DNA of 64,000 nt, taken from assembly GCA_916610825.1 (NCBI GenBank), contig OU744446.1, positions 4,721,001 through 4,785,000 on the forward strand, given 5' to 3'. A program made the translations under genes and the position numbers. The notes beneath the pieces were generated by a model. That model saw nothing but the letters and a program-made list of their open reading frames with translations, did no database searches and was not told the origin of the DNA. Origin of the DNA: Haliclystus octoradiatus (Eukaryota; Cnidaria; Staurozoa; Stauromedusae; Haliclystidae). Positions 1 to 22,870 of this stretch are shown one piece after another. The stretch's first letter is position 1. Each line of letters starts with the position of its first letter.

Positions 1-1121
1 AAAACACTCATTCAAGAAAAAAATTGAGTAGAAATTGTGTTGTTTGTATAGTATATTGTCTAACCGAAGGAGGAATTAATCATTTGTGTCCCGATGTTAT
101 AAAATACTAATGTTCTAATTCCTATATTTGTAAATTTTTTGTTGACTTTATAAAGTGAAATTCCTTACTCTTTCACCAAATGTTCGAAGTTCTCCGTACG
201 TTCGAATAGGATTGACACAAATTAATGTGAAAGTAAAGCATTAGTTGTCAATAGTTTCTTTGAATTTTTCTTCACTGAACTAAAACTGTTACAGAATTTT
301 AAAATAAATTTAACTCACTCACAAATACGTTGAATATTTTCATAAAATGAGATTGTCTTCAAAAATCCGAAATCTTCCTAAATGTGGCCCCACTTTTGTT
401 TATCACATGAGTCGTGACTGATACGCACAATCTGATTGGCTGACATCGAATTAAAACCATGTGAGCAAAGCTAACCAATAGGATTGAGTCACTGCTTTTG
501 CAAGTCTAGTGCAGTGTCAGCAAAACGGCTTTGTTTGGTCGTCTACGCAGACTTTACACTTTCCTTCAGAAACGTTTTAGTCTGGACGCAGGCTACCCAG
601 CAGCGCGGGTCACTCATTGCTAGTAGCCTATATACTATGAAATTAGTTTTGCTTCAAAATTTATTAAAAAATTTAAAACTTTTCCATTCATTGCAAATTA
701 ACCTGTTTCTGTTTATAAATCTATCTAAGGAATGTTTTCATTTGTTTTGTTTTGTTAGGCTTTCAAATTATGTATCAGGCTTTCAAGAAAGTTCATGATA
801 TGGCTTAGAATTTTCATAATGTTCCGATCCAGTGTATCATTAAGTCTTCTACTTAATTAAAAATTAACAGATTAATTACAAGAAGTGAGTTAGTGAATCA
901 TTACCCATATATTTTTACAGCGCTCCTCCAAACATTCTTCTACATGTGCAATATTACCAAATCTTTGATTGTTTCATTTTTTATAGCAAAGACAAACATT
1001 TGATAGCAACACGGAAATGGACTGGTGGAAGGTGTGTGTAATGTATAGACCTGTGCCACATGCCCCTGTATTCCACTTCACCAACGGCCGTTTTGTATAG
1101 CGAAATAATGAGCCTTGTAAT

Positions 1122-1490
1122 AATAAGCAATGTAGACGGTGTCGCCCTACCGAAGGCACCCGTACCACTCCTCTATTTCTAGATAAGTGGCTTTTTCGCT
1201 GAGAGCAATGATTTTAAATGCTCTTTGTTGATCTCAGCCGCGATACTGCAGATCAATTTCAACAGATTTCATGGCAGATAGGTCTTGGTTGTCAATGCGC
1301 AATGATGCGCCGCAGCTACTCACAATGCAATTCCCTCTGGACCATTCCATCCGCCATCCTCAGATGGTACTCATTTGATGTTTCAGATAAAGTCAAGGCT
1401 GAGTTGACCTTAGGGGGATTTGACCCACAGTCGATCAGATATGATCCAATCTAAAGTTCGGTTGCTCTGCCATCTGAGCAAATCCTTCCC
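1122..1490 (-). repeat. tRNA-derived SINE, family 1, minus copy
   Basis: This is the reverse complement of the 54462-54827 element. Read on the minus strand it starts near 1490 with a tRNA-like A box (TTGCTCAGATGGCAGAGC) and a B box (GGGTCAAATCC). It continues through the shared body and ends near the GGTAGGGCGACACCGT tail. The open frame at 1218-1454 is only this repeat. Confidence 0.8.
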
Positions 1491-1744
1491 TGCCTATGTA
1501 ATGTAATGGGGCTGCCTATGTAACGTATGCATATCATCAATATTGTGTATCTGTGCTAATAAAACATACATGACATGTGAAACATACCATAAATATTATG
1601 AAAGTTTATTTTGTAGCAATAATACAATGGCAATTTGTAGGAAGATTATTTAACCACTTTGAAGTCGTAACAACCAGTAAACACTGTTGCAGTACAGTTA
1701 TTTTGCATGTTAGCAATCTGATTGTAGGTTTGTAGAGTCAGTGT

Positions 1745-1870
1745 AGCCCTTGCGAATAGCAGTTCATGAGTTCATGAACAGTTTATTATTGTTAAATGCC
1801 CCAAATTTCATGAACTATCTGTGAAGGTTCATGAACTGTTCATGACGTCCTGAGCTGTTTTTTGAATTGT
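1745..1870. repeat. TTCATGAACTG palindromic MITE copy
   Basis: This is a diverged copy of the fold-back family built from inverted TTCATGAACTG blocks around an AAATGCCCCAAATTTCATGA centre. Compare the cleaner copy at 21231-21321. Confidence 0.65.
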
Positions 1871-2429
1871 AGAGGAACAGAACATAGTATAAGACATCAA
1901 AATGTAAATTTAGTGATTTAATGATTTGCCATTTGTGATTAATTAGCAGTAGTTTTATAGATACTTTACGTAATTATACAAAAAAAACTAGCAATAAGGC
2001 TCCCATATTGCTGGGTTACTTTGAGCAGAGTTAAAATTACCTTATATATTTTTCACAGTCTTGTGCATGATCAATGATGCATAGCCGTTAAATGGGGGAA
2101 ACCCTTGTTTTTGCTAGTATGCTGTCGGGAGCCGAAAGAGAAAGCTGTGGAAAATATTTGTTTTATTTCGCTACAAAAGGATAAACCACAAATTGAAATG
2201 AAACAAAACGTATACGATAACCTAGTTTAAATATCAGCGGTTCTGATAATACTATGTACAAAATATTTGGATGAAAAATGACGAACTGATGGATGAACAA
2301 ACGGTTTTGGGACAAAATGATGCGACATAGATAACTTATATCATTAAAACATAGAGACCACTGTCCAAATTGAGAGATATCCAATCACAATCAGCTACAT
2401 TGCTACCGGTAATTATCAATTTGGTGATA

Positions 2430-2614
2430 CAGTGTAACCCGCTTAAGTGCAATTCGGATAAGTGAAATTCCCGGTTATCTGCAACCTGAATCTGAAAACC
2501 TATAAACTATTTTCTTGTCAAATTTTTGCTACGCAATTTCGGATAAGTGCAAATTCGGATAAATGCAACTGAAATTGTTGGCAATTCTTACTTGCACTCA
2601 AGCGGGTCACACTG
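2430..2614. mobile_element. pogo-like MITE, CAGTGTAACCC family
   Basis: The element is 185 bp with terminal inverted repeats CAGTGTAACCCGCTTAAGTGC and its complement. TA flanks both ends (2428-2429 and 2615-2616). Inside, blocks like TTCGGATAAGTG are reiterated. A second copy of nearly equal length is at 36667-36849. The CAG ends and TA target fit the Tc1/mariner-pogo superfamily. There is no coding capacity. Confidence 0.85.
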
Positions 2615-2730
2615 TAATAACATCGGAAATAAAACTAAATTACACTATACAGATTCTTTCAGTGATAATACAATAACACAATCACGAAATATAAAGAATT
2701 AATGAGAAATAGTTAATAACTATACAAATA

Positions 2731-2923
2731 CAGTTGGACTTGCTTAATATCCCCCATATCCCCCTCTGGTACAGATGAAAAGTGGGACATAAAGCGAGGC
2801 GAGTTATTAAGCGAGGCCGGAATGTGAGAGCTTGTATGGAAATTTAACATAGAGATAAGCTTTACATGGAGATATTAAGAAAGGTGGGACATTAGAAAAG
2901 GGGATATTAACCGAGTTGTACTG
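2731..2923. mobile_element. pogo-like MITE, CTTAATATCCCC family
   Basis: The terminal inverted repeats are CAGTTGGACTTGCTTAATAT and, read from the other end, CAGTACAACTCGGTTAATAT. TA flanks both ends. It is 193 bp and non-coding. A half copy of the same kind lies around 43650-43770, ending with GGGGGATATTAAGCAAG. Confidence 0.8.
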
Positions 2924-3383
2924 TAATTATAGAGGCAAAGTAATACATTGAAACTACACTGATAAATACAAGCGTGGTATGCTGTGTATGGAATTTGAGC
3001 TTTGGGCTCTTTCAAGCAATCTAAGCAATGAAAGTAGAACTAATCTTGTCTATCGCACTATCATACATAAACAGGCATTGGTTTTTTGTATCAGCCAAGT
3101 GTTTCTCTAGGAATAAGCTCGGATGACAAATCGTCCAGTCTAAAAATCTGATGGCGTTTGACTCAAATCCCCAAAGGTCTATTCAGCTTTATCTCAACAT
3201 CAAATGAGTAGGCAACAATCTTGTAATTCTGTTAAAATTTTTGAAATTATAGAATTATATTATAAAGAGCTGGGGGAGGTATACTGCCTGGTCTTTGACT
3301 TTGAAATGTGTTTCTCGGCCAATAAATAGAGGTAGTGGAGTTGTACAGTATTAAATTATAATGTGACGGAGATATAAATATAG

Positions 3384-3561
3384 GAGACAAATTAAGATGA
3401 GGCAAACTCTTTTTTTCCGTTACTCGGAGTTTCACACATGTAATTGCGATTTTCAGACAGTAATACTAGTATTATTTACTAATAGTGTTACCGTCTGAAT
3501 ATCGTAATTAAACACGTGAAACTCTGAGTAACGGAAAAGGCTTTTGCCTCGTCTTTGTCTC
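3384..3561. repeat. long near-perfect hairpin (fold-back MITE)
   Basis: Two arms of about 80 bases face each other. The left arm begins GAGACAAATTAAGATGAGGC and runs through TCCGTTACTCGGAGTTTCAC. The right arm is the complement and ends GCCTCGTCTTTGTCTC. A short loop near 3465-3485 reads TACTAGTATTATTTACTA. It is non-coding and probably a MITE. Confidence 0.75.
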
Positions 3562-3635
3562 TTATTCTGTAATGCTTTGTTTTACCCAACATTGAGCACT
3601 TTCATATACATATGTGTATCTGAGTTTACACTTTG

Positions 3636-3984
3636 GGGGTGATTAGCTCAAATCGTGTCATATCTGATCGACTGTGGTTCAAATCCCCCTGAGGTCAACT
3701 CAGCTTTAACTTTATCTGTAACATCAAATGAGTACCATCTAAGGATGGCGGATGGAAGGGTTCAGAAGGATTTGCATTGTGAGTAGCTGCGGCGCATCGT
3801 TGCGCATTGACAATCAAGGCCTATCTGCCATGAAATCTGTTGAAATTGATCTGTAGTGTCGCGGTTGAGATCTAAGGAGCGTTTAACATCATTGCTCTTA
3901 GCAAAAAGAGCCACTCCTCTAGAAATAGAGGAGTGGTACGGGTGCCTTCAGTAGGGCGACACCGTCCACATTACTTACTTTTTA
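3636..3984 (+). repeat. tRNA-derived SINE, family 1, plus copy
   Basis: This copy has the same body as 54462-54827. About 24 bases of the tRNA-like head between the A box and the CGTGTCATATCTGATCG stretch are missing, so this copy has lost part of its internal promoter region. The B box GGTTCAAATCC is intact. Confidence 0.8.
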
Positions 3985-3991
3985 CTCAATC

Positions 3992-4081
3992 CCCTGCTAA
4001 AACAGTTCAGGATGTCATGAACAGTTCATGAACAGTTAATGAAAATTGGAGCTATTGAACTGAATTATTTTTCACGAGGGA
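3992..4081. repeat. TTCATGAACTG palindromic MITE copy
   Basis: It starts CCCTGCTAAAACAGTTCAGG and ends TTTTTCACGAGGG around a short AAAATTGG centre. It lies just downstream of the plus-strand SINE. Confidence 0.65.
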
Positions 4082-4384
4082 CATAATTAAAATTTTAATT
4101 TATTATTATTATATTGTAAGATATATATATATATATAATATAGGAGACATAATATAGAAACAAATAGATGTTTACAGAATGTAGAACAGGGACATAAGAA
4201 GGTGAACAGAATACAACGTAGTAATTATATATTACTATACTAATTAATACAGCGTGACAGAGTGGTACAGGCCCCTTGGCCACCTTTGGTAGGGAAGTAC
4301 TAGATTTCCCATGAGAGTTTTAATGTGCTTAACTTGAGTTTCTGACTGGAATGTGGTGCATGTTTTGTAGTTTTATTTTTCTAG

Positions 4385-16257
<11,873 letters not shown>

Positions 16258-16390
16258 AAAGAAATATTTACATAGAACAATCTTCTGAATTTATTATTAA
16301 TTATATTCACACTTGAATGTATATGGGTGTGTGAGAGTATAGATCTGGACCGAATATAATTTTTAAATATTAGTATTTTATATTGTAATA

Positions 16391-16554
16391 TCCCATGCCA
16401 AAAACAGTTCATGAAATGTTTTCATGAACTGTCCATGCAGCTTATGAAATTTTGACAAACTCTCCATAAAAATTTCATGATTAAGTTCATGAAAATCAAG
16501 CCATTCATGGACGCTCCACAGACTTTTCATGAACTTATGAACTGTTTTTCGCAG
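16391..16554. repeat. TTCATGAACTG palindromic MITE copy
   Basis: It starts CCCATGCCAAAAACAGTTCA and ends TGAACTGTTTTTCGCAG. It is larger than the 91-bp copy at 21231 because the inner arms are duplicated. It lies in the presumed POLG 3' UTR. Confidence 0.65.
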
Positions 16555-16635
16555 AAAAATACCACATTGTTCGGAAACAATGCTACAACTTATTCAAATA
16601 TAAAGTTTATATGATTTTGTAATGTATATTTTGTC

Positions 16636-16641
16636 AATAAA
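16636..16641 (+). promoter_or_regulatory. candidate poly(A) signal of POLG
   Basis: An AATAAA hexamer lies about 380 bases after the POLG stop codon. The intervening sequence contains a TTCATGAACTG palindrome and would form the 3' UTR. No cDNA was seen. Confidence 0.4.
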
Positions 16642-17317
16642 TCATTTTTATATTCATAATAATATATCTGTCTGCTTCATGACCTTCATGTTTATCGAAA
16701 TTGGGTTTGTCAATTGTAATGAAATTTTTTATCCTCTTTTATTGAATGTTTCTTGAGAATATTGCTTCAATAACATATTTCCTTGATATTGTATCATTCA
16801 GAATAATAATAGACAATGTTGTTTCCTGCCTTGTAAGGAAATGTCCAGTTAGAGAAATACGATGCCGTCTGCGAATGATATTTTCAGCAGATAAGACCCT
16901 AAATATTTGAAACTAAATACTGGCAGTCTCTATGAGCATCTTTATGAGTAGTCTCTACGAGATAATGAGGGGGAGTTTTGTAGGAGTTTTTCTGTTATAG
17001 AAAATGTTTTAAAAGCTATATATGGGTACCTGTTGCTTGGGTAATTGTATTGATTTATTTTATTATTAAAGTTACAATACTATTTCAGTTATGGTATTCA
17101 ATCCAGATGTAAAACTGATTCTCGATTAGTTTTTATTTACAGCCGAAACTGTACGAAGTCAAGAAAATCCTTTATCTTTTCTTTTCGGATTAATCTATTT
17201 GTTGTCGAACAAAACAATACATTGCGTGCGCATTTTCATTTCATTTGTATACAATGTACTTATTGTTCTAGTTTATTGATTCCGTTGAAATTCTCCTAAA
17301 CTCTTTATCGCCATTAA

Positions 17318-17348
17318 CCAATCATATCAATCGAGCGCGTGATTCAAA
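17318..17348 (+). promoter_or_regulatory. CCAAT box and CDE/CHR-like site of cyclin B
   Basis: CCAAT is at 17318-17322, GCGCG at 17335-17339 and TTCAAA at 17343-17348, which is the complement of the TTTGAA CHR core. In animals, G2/M genes such as cyclin B are driven by CCAAT (NF-Y) and CDE/CHR elements with a short spacer. The match and the distance (about 160 bases before the ATG) fit, but no transcription start is known. Confidence 0.4.
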
Positions 17349-17510
17349 TGCGTTCTTTCCCACGAAACAGATGTCCAGTCGAAATTTTGCTTCTTTGCTG
17401 TTCGAACCAGATTTTTATTGCTGCTTTTAATTTTGGAAAGAAAAATTTCCCATCAATAAAGCCTGTTAGATTTTTGAACAAATTATCTTTTAAGCTGAAT
17501 TGATTTCATT

Positions 17511-20500
17511 ATGGCTACACTCAGAAGAGCTGGCACGGTGAGTATCGTTTCCAATTGTGTAAGGTCGCTAATTTTGCCAACTGTAAACTCAGTTGTATTT
17601 TGAGTTTAAACTTCCTTTTACGACCATTCTCCACTTTTCCCCTTCAATATAGACGTTTGGAAGTAATTTACCAAAGGACTCCAACAATGAGAATTTACAA
17701 CAACCAAAGAGAAAGGCTTTTGCTGGCAAAAGCTTATCAAATGTACCAACACGGCGAACTGCGTTAGCAAACATCGCTAATCAATCAGTCGATCCAAGAA
17801 AAGAGGTAACCAAATTTCCATTAGTCTCAAAGCTACATAATTAAATGTTGGAGTTGACTAAATGCTATGTTTTTTCAATTTGTAGGGTAAAGGCAAAGTT
17901 CATGGTGTCGTGCGCCCATCTTCCAAAGGTTTTGGTTTACAATCAAAAACTCACAAAGTCGAAAAGGAAGAAGCTGCTGTCCCAACTTTGGTAAAAGCAG
18001 ACAATGTTGAAAAGAATGAAATTGAATCATTCTCCCGCCTCCAACTTGGGATAGTTGATATCGATGCTGATGATGTAAATGAAAGTGCCCAGCTTTGTGC
18101 TGAATATGCCAAGGACATTTATAAATATTTGCATGTCGTAGAGGTAATACGATATTGTAGGTCTAGGATTTGGAATTTTTGAATCCTTTGCCATGTAATC
18201 GCTGATAGCCTATTACTGCGTTTAGTATCATGTAGGCTTGTGTTGAATTTTGATCAGGCTTGCTAAAATTGAATGGAATGCAAAGCAGCTACTCGATTCT
18301 ACATCCTCACCTGAATCAGCTCGAAAGTTAAACGTTTCAATGTACAAATTCATCCAATTATATCCTTAAATCTTACATTGTATATCCCTTCAAATACATT
18401 CCTACTCTAGCTTGAATATAAACTGTTTTGCCCTGACTTTCTCTTGTCTGTGTTTAAATTATGTTCAGAATAGCTACCACAATATTATTCGCAATGTCTA
18501 CACTGTTTACAAAAACATTTATTTAGTTAGTGTGAATCATACCCTACCCTTCAGAGTAGGCCTATTCCCTTTTTCTATTTATTAACAGAAACGTCTTCTG
18601 CCAATTGATTACATGAAAAATCAAAGTGAAATAAACGAGAAAATGAGATCAATTCTTGTTGATTGGTTGAATCAAGTCCATGCAAGGTTTAATTTACTTC
18701 AAGAAACATTATACATGACCATCTATATCGTTGATCGTTATTTGGCTGTAAGTAATATTATATACTGTATATTATGTGTCACATCAAAGAAAGATTGATT
18801 GCTTTGTTTACTTATTTAAGCCAGGATTTTCAAATCAAATTTTTGATAACTAAAAAGAGCTCGCAGGGACAATGATTGACAAAACTGAATATTTTCTCAT
18901 TTTTCAGAACAATTGTCTCATCCCTAATTGTTAATAATAATTGTTATATATGCAAGTTCCATTAAATCAATTGTATAAGGTCCGATGATTGATTTTTTAA
19001 GAAAACATGACTTCTAAAAAGTTTTGTCATGTTTCCAGTTAATATGATGCCAATTTTTCCCAAACCTTAAATAATTTGTGGAGGTCCTGTGAGTTGGTCC
19101 GTCGAATCCAATAGATATACCAGACCTATAATTCAATCTTTGCCTTTATGCTTGCTATTTTGGTTCAAGGTAAAAGATATTCCCAGAGGTAATCTTCAAC
19201 TTGTTGGTGTTAGCTCAATGTTGCTTGCATCCAAATACGAAGAAATGTATGCACCAGAAGTAGCTGACTTTGTCTACATAACAGACAATGCATATTCTGC
19301 CGCTCAAGTCAGAGAAATGGAAAAAGATATCAGTGTCTCACTTGAATGGGATCTAAGTGGACCTATATGTTTACATTTTCTACGCCGTTTCTCTAAAGCT
19401 GGGGGTGTAAGTAGTTCAATGAAACTTTTTTGTCTCAAATTAATCTCAATATCTATTGTCGGTTTCTGCTTCTGCCATTCCATCACTGTTGCGTAGCAAC
19501 ACAGTAATCATACTGATGTGGTAAGTATGCTCTAGCCTAACAAGAACATGTTAAAAAGGAAAAGCTCCAACGTTGAAGGTATATCAGCTTCAAAACAACA
19601 ATTAAGTCATTGAAAGCACTGGTTTAATTAAAAATATTCCATTCTCTTGATGTCTTTTTTTCTACATGGCATTCACATATTGCTCTCTGCTTTCAAAACA
19701 TTCATGAATGTGAAATTGCCCAAATGTTCAGGAATACTGTAAAAAATCACGTTCATGACCAGTTCATGAATCCAGAAAAACGTGTTCATTGAAGGGGGAA
19801 ATTGACCGGCAACCGTTGCAAGCTCTAGATAGTTGCATTTATTCTTAGCAATTGTAACAGCTGTTATGCACATGCCTACTTTGTAATCAAATACAGCACC
19901 AAAGAATGCTCTTACACTATCCAATGGAATTATGTTCGTTGTTCAAACTTTGATGCTTATGATTTATGAATTGCATAAAATTCATGTCAACAATGATGAA
20001 CATTGTTATTAACAATAAACATGCATGCATGTGATCCTAAGTGTGTTGCGTCTGCCGGTCACTCGTGAATTCTACCAGTGAACTGTGTTTTATTCAGGTC
20101 GATGCCACCAAACACACCCTTGCTAAATATCTTATGGAGCTAGTACTTGTTGATTATAAATCGTGTCTTCTTCCACCATCGATGGTTGCTGCGTCTGCTC
20201 TCTGCATCTCACTGCATGTGATTGACGAATCAGTGTGGGTAAGTAGCTAAGAATTCTATTAAATATCCGGGACAATAAGATATATGATCGGATTCACAGA
20301 CCTAGGCCTACTTTAAATGTTCACTGTTATAGTATTGTCAGTATTATATTATCGCAACGTGTCCTGGGCTGGTACTCAGCAAAAGTTGAGTCCTATATTT
20401 CCTTCTATTTATATTTCATTTCCGTTAGAAGAATTTAATAAACTGATTTAATTAATCACTTTTCTCTTGCGTCTTATGGTCTTGACACCATTTCAAATTT

Positions 20501-21581
20501 CATTCGACTAACTGCATTAAATTTGAGTGTGTTGTTATAGAAATGCATGAGCTATTGACCTATTGTTATCAAACAATGGAAATAGAATGATGTTAGTCAA
20601 ATAGATAGCTTATAGAACAATGTTGTTTATTATTTATGCTGTGAACGTTTTTCGGTTAAAGCTGAGCAGGAAAAATTTGGAAAAAATATATTTGCAAAAA
20701 CAACATTCATAAACATTCATAGTTTTTGGAAAATTGAGTCCGGGAACCCCTTTGGGTCATTTTCTGTCGTTGCGATGTCCTGCGGTATTACTTTCTTATT
20801 CTCATTGAACATTGTTGTTGCAACTGTAAACTTCTTATGTAAATGGTTTATTCAGATTGAATTATTTTTTCTCTTTTTATTTTCTGTTATTGCTTTGACT
20901 CTAAAGTTAAATTAATTTCTTGATTTATTTGATTTATCCTTTTACAAATAGTCAACAACACTGGAGCATTATACAACATACACTCAAGAAGACCTCAGGC
21001 CGTGTATGAAACGCATGGTTGAACTTTTATCCAAGGTTGAAGTGACAAAGCAAAAGGTCAGTTTGATTTATCAAACATTATTCCCTCAAAGTTAAAAATC
21101 CCCCTTGGTTTTTTCCTCAAACTTTTCCTTGTGCATACAATTCAGTCAACATGGACAATGTGGCTAAATTGGTTTTCATCTTTGTTTGCAGTTGGGTCTA
21201 TACAATTAGTTGCTACATTATTTAGTAGTACCCCTGCGAAACAGTTCAGGATTTCATGAGCAGTTCATGAAAATTGGGGTCATTTAATGTTCATGAACTC
21301 CTGAATTGTTTTTCTCATGGGTAGCTAGTTGGATAGTCATAAAAACAACACAAACCGCTTCAAATAATATCTTTTGCAAAATTCTTATTCCCTAAATATA
21401 ATTTAAGTGATATATTTGTGTTCTTATATGTCTGAATATCTGAATTTTAATTCTGTTTGGATTTTTTCAGGCTGTGTATTCAAAATATTCAAGTTCAAAG
21501 TTTATGCGAATCAGTCGACTAACACAGCTAAACAGTGCATGTTTAGGAGATATTGAACAATTGCTACATGATGTATTGTAA
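17511..21581 (+). CDS. CCNB: G2/mitotic-specific cyclin B
   Basis: This is the regulatory subunit of CDK1, which drives entry into mitosis and is destroyed by APC/C. Eight exons join in phase into 396 residues: 17511-17537, 17653-17805, 17886-18143, 18589-18747, 19170-19406, 20098-20238, 20952-21056 and 21471-21581. A destruction box RTALANIAN lies at residues 44-52. The first cyclin fold starts after [10 protein letters not shown] and holds [12 protein letters not shown] and [17 protein letters not shown]. Then come [20 protein letters not shown] and YITDNAYS, which mark B-type rather than A-type cyclins, and a second fold to the end ([11 protein letters not shown]). The length suits the cyclin B1/B2 class. 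No KEN box was seen. The start is the first ATG and fits the short leader exon. Introns are 80-800 bases. It follows POLG in the same direction. Confidence 0.96.
19690..19795. repeat. TTCATGAACTG-type repeat in cyclin B intron 5
   Basis: A diverged copy with ATTCATGAATGTGAAATTGC and CACGTTCATGACCAGTTCAT blocks. Its ends are not clear. Confidence 0.5.
21231..21321. mobile_element. TTCATGAACTG palindromic MITE, clean copy
   Basis: A 91-bp palindrome in the last intron of cyclin B, flanked on both sides by TA (21229-21230 and 21322-21323). The left end reads CCCCTGCGAAACAGTTCAGG and the right end, reversed, reads CCCATGAGAAAAACAATTCA. The centre is AAAATTGGGGTCATTTAATG. This copy defines the ends and the TA target of the family. 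Confidence 0.75.
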
Positions 21582-22106
21582 AGAATTATCCAGAATGTTA
21601 TTATATAGAAACCTTATCCCTTATCAATAATTAAGAAAACAGATTGTCGCAAAATGCGGTACAGAAAAGAATATTTACATAACCAAACATTAGTCGCCTG
21701 TGTTTAAATTTCATAATTGAAAATTTATTGTCCTGTTTAATATAGGGTAATCCAAGTAAAAAATGATATGGATGTACATATTTATTATTAAGCAACTCCC
21801 ATCATATGGTAACCTTATTGATTGTCAAACAAACTAATCATTATTACTTTTTAACATTATTACTTTGTACATATTTAATTCAATTAAACTATAACCAATG
21901 TTGATTTTTTAGACTGTTATCCCATGAATTTTTGCTTCTTTTGTTCATTTATCATTACAGTATTGTATATATCACTGAAACTTGATATAGTGTGATGTCT
22001 AACATGTACGGGACCATCCTAATTGTACATACTCATTTGAGGAAGTCACACCAAAAGTAAACAGCTTTGGTGTTTGTGCATGTAGAAGCTGATTCAACTT
22101 TCAAAG

Positions 22107-22235
22107 TACTCTTCCGAAAAACAGTTCATTAACGTTAAATGGCCCAAATGTTCATTCATTAACAGTTCATGAAAATCATGGGTCATTTAACGCTTGTGAA
22201 CTGTTCACAAACTCCTGAACTGTTTCTCATATGGG
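22107..22235. repeat. TTCATGAACTG palindromic MITE copy
   Basis: It runs from CTTCCGAAAAACAGTTCATT to GAACTGTTTCTCATATGGG around a doubled centre. It lies in the cyclin B to KSR interval. Confidence 0.6.
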
Positions 22236-22806
22236 TACATTGCATAAGTTACACTGTCTGGTATTATTTTTTTCTAAATGTGAGAATAATAATGTTCAAA
22301 TATATTCACAAAAAGGCTAAATATATAGTATTCTCGACTATCGCATTATATTCTGTCTCGTATTTGATCCCACTATCGAAGTTTCTTCTCAACTCTTTTA
22401 TCTTGCTCTTTTCCACTATACTATGGTGCGTCATTTAGCAATGTCATACCATTTTGAATGAAAACCTGTGGATAGCAGCCAAATTTGCTTGACCATTATA
22501 AACAGGTAAAGTTTTTTTCAACTATCAGGTATCTTGAGTGGGGTCATTCCATCTCCATATAGGATATCACTGCACCTCCACGACGATCAAAATATGTTTG
22601 AGGTCTGCGTTAATCTGATTTCCTAAAATCCTCATTGCAGTTCCCTTTTTGGATTAACAAAATAATTGGTAGTAGACATTTTTGTCTAGAAGCTCAAAGC
22701 TAGTAGACAGCCGTTGAGTGTTAATGACTGAAAATGATCTATTTAGCTGCGGATGACCGACTTCAACTGCGAAGTAACCCATACCTTGATCATTTTTTGA
22801 TTAGAA

Positions 22807-22870
22807 GTCAAGAATGAAACATGCTAGAATTACGTACAGTTATTAAATTCTAGCATGTTTCATTTTTGAC
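22807..22870. repeat. short hairpin, 25-bp stem and 14-base loop
   Basis: The left arm GTCAAGAATGAAACATGCTA (and five more bases) pairs with the right arm ending GCATGTTTCATTTTTGAC. One G-T wobble is the only imperfection. The size is that of a miRNA precursor stem, but animal miRNA stems usually have bulges and extend further. A tiny fold-back repeat is equally likely. Confidence 0.6.

Larger units (their letters stand above)
1..4384. other. POLG intron or unassigned flank with repeats
   Basis: I see no supported exon here. The exon upstream of 4385 should encode the POLG segment ending in Gly-Gly-Thr, with the Thr codon split 2+1. I did not find it, so it probably lies left of the window. 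What I do see is a tRNA-derived SINE in each orientation, two TA-flanked pogo-like MITEs, one long hairpin and two TTCATGAACTG palindromes, all listed separately. Confidence 0.6.
16258..17510. other. POLG 3' flank and cyclin B promoter region
   Basis: POLG is followed head-to-tail by cyclin B with 1.25 kb between them. It holds a TTCATGAACTG palindrome (16391-16554), a candidate poly(A) signal and, near its right end, CCAAT and CHR-like sites. No other gene was seen. Confidence 0.6.

Noticed and set aside
484-798. 104-residue frame at the left edge
   Set aside because: No domain, no splice context matching POLG and a low-complexity tail; likely chance.
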